A stretch of DNA of 6,050 nt from Bacteroidales bacterium UBA2559 (GTDB lineage: Bacteria; Bacteroidota; Bacteroidia; Bacteroidales; Bacteroidaceae), in NCBI GenBank assembly GCA_002340405.1, contig DDLZ01000022.1:6045-12094 (forward strand), read 5' to 3'. The position numbers were made by a program, and so were the translations under genes. This document shows, in pieces, positions 5,187 through 6,050 of the stretch. Under the pieces are notes generated by a model. It was not told the origin of the DNA. It searched no databases and saw nothing but the letters and a program-made list of their open reading frames with translations. The first letter of the stretch is position 1. Every line of letters begins with the position of its first letter.

Positions 5187-6050
5187 CCATATAGCGTACA
5201 GAAACGTCCTGCTTATACGTTTCTCGGCCATAGGCGATGTAGCCATGACCCTGCCTGTCCTGCACTCTTTGGCAAAAGCATACCCCGACAGAAATTTTAC
5301 AATGTTGACCTCATATAGGTTTGCGCCTTTTTTTTCAGGACTGCCGGACAATGTATCCCTGCTGTATGTGGACCTGAAGCGCGACTATCATGGTCGGGGA
5401 GCCATAAAAAGACTCTATAAAGAACTCTCGTGTAAGGGTTTTGATGCCGTGGCCGACCTTCACGGCGTACTGCGTACGCTGGCTTTGGGCTCACTTTTCA
5501 AGTTACACGGCATACCTGTAAAACGTATCAGAAAGGAGAGGATTTCACGTTATCGCCTGACCAGACTCCATTTTAAAGACCTTACACCCCGCCCTACTTC
5601 GATTCAACGCTACCTCCATGTGGTTGAACGGCTGGGCTTTAAATTCGACCTGAATTTCAGCTCCATTTTTCCGGATGGGAAGGCCGATTTCAAGATTATC
5701 GGTCCGGTAACAGGCGCAAAGGAGTCGCCATGGATTGGGATTGCTCCTTTTGCTGCACACAAAGGCAAAATTTACCCTGTGGAACTTATGGAGAAGGTGG
5801 TTGCAGCGATTGATGCTTCAGGTCCATGCCGTCAGTTTGTCTTTGCCTATGGAGATGAACGTTACCGGGTATGCGAATGGGAGAGCCGGTACAAATCCGT
5901 ATCAATAATAGATTTGCGGCTGGGTTTCCGGGGTGAGCTGGCACTGATAAGTCATCTGGATGTGATGCTCTCCATGGATTCTGCAAATATGCACCTTGCA
6001 TCGCTTACCGGTACTCCGGTCGTTTCGGTCTGGGGGGCTACTCATCCGGC
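5173..6050 (+). CDS. Glycosyltransferase family 9 (heptosyltransferase-like), partial
   Basis: The frame from ATG 5173 is open for 292 codons to the window edge; the C-terminal end is missing. The start fits because the family's N-terminal motif, LLIRFSAIGDVAMTLPVL, begins at residue 13. The second Rossmann half starts around WIGIAPFAAHKGKIYP (187-202), where the sugar-nucleotide site begins. The family-defining SMDSANMHLASLTGTP stretch (267-282), followed by VVSVWGATHP, is intact. GT9 enzymes move heptose from ADP-heptose onto the lipopolysaccharide inner core at the inner face of the cytoplasmic membrane. The exact donor and acceptor here are not determined. The gene overlaps the DUF4254 gene by 14 bp in another frame, so translational coupling is likely. 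No frameshift is seen. Confidence 0.92.
   Translation, partial: MPANDHIAYRNVLLIRFSAIGDVAMTLPVLHSLAKAYPDRNFTMLTSYRFAPFFSGLPDNVSLLYVDLKRDYHGRGAIKRLYKELSCKGFDAVADLHGVLRTLALGSLFKLHGIPVKRIRKERISRYRLTRLHFKDLTPRPTSIQRYLHVVERLGFKFDLNFSSIFPDGKADFKIIGPVTGAKESPWIGIAPFAAHKGKIYPVELMEKVVAAIDASGPCRQFVFAYGDERYRVCEWESRYKSVSIIDLRLGFRGELALISHLDVMLSMDSANMHLASLTGTPVVSVWGATHP

Noticed and set aside
5023..6001. Minus-strand open frames of 63-80 codons opposite the end of DUF4254 and the GT9 gene.
   Set aside because: The plus-strand frame reads a complete GT9 motif set through this region, so these are antisense shadows.

Overview
The window reads as chromosomal DNA of a Bacteroidales bacterium. The evidence is promoters of the Bacteroidetes type (a TTG/TTTG element about 20 nt before a TAnnTTTG-like element), almost no Shine-Dalgarno sequences, a Bacteroidetes-type lipoprotein start (Cys followed by a P-x-GG-x-x-D-x-TPP stretch), and a DUF4254 gene next to a family 9 glycosyltransferase. 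A gut Muribaculaceae-like member is my guess; I cannot fix the genus. I see no mobile element, CRISPR array, rRNA or tRNA, and nothing that looks recently acquired.

Layout. On the minus strand from the left edge: the first 27 codons of an unrecognised gene (1-83), closely preceded by an Lrp/AsnC-family regulator (93-578). Next comes a 210-bp non-coding stretch (579-788) with two families of short repeats. After it lies a minus-strand operon, in transcription order acpP (4365-4123), fabF (4092-2818) and a large Ig-like lipoprotein (2816-789). A 206-bp divergent promoter region (4366-4571) separates this operon from a plus-strand pair: a DUF4254 protein (4572-5186) and a family 9 (heptosyltransferase-like) glycosyltransferase that overlaps it by 14 bp and runs off the right edge (5173-6050).

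How it fits together. acpP and fabF supply the acyl carrier protein and the elongating beta-ketoacyl synthase of type II fatty-acid synthesis. The divergent DUF4254-GT9 pair is probably concerned with lipopolysaccharide core or another surface glycan. The third gene of the fatty-acid operon is a predicted outer-membrane-destined lipoprotein. The central 5 kb is therefore mainly an envelope-building region, with lipid and glycan synthesis fired from one shared intergenic region. The Lrp/AsnC gene and the gene after it form a separate minus-strand unit.

Most of this is conserved housekeeping DNA. The points most worth a second look are the lipoprotein standing where many Bacteroidetes have rnc after fabF, its probable TTG start directly after the fabF stop, a cysteine cluster in the FabF acyl-pocket region, and the ACAAAATGA repeats around the regulator's start. 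No new defence system or other exotic system is visible.
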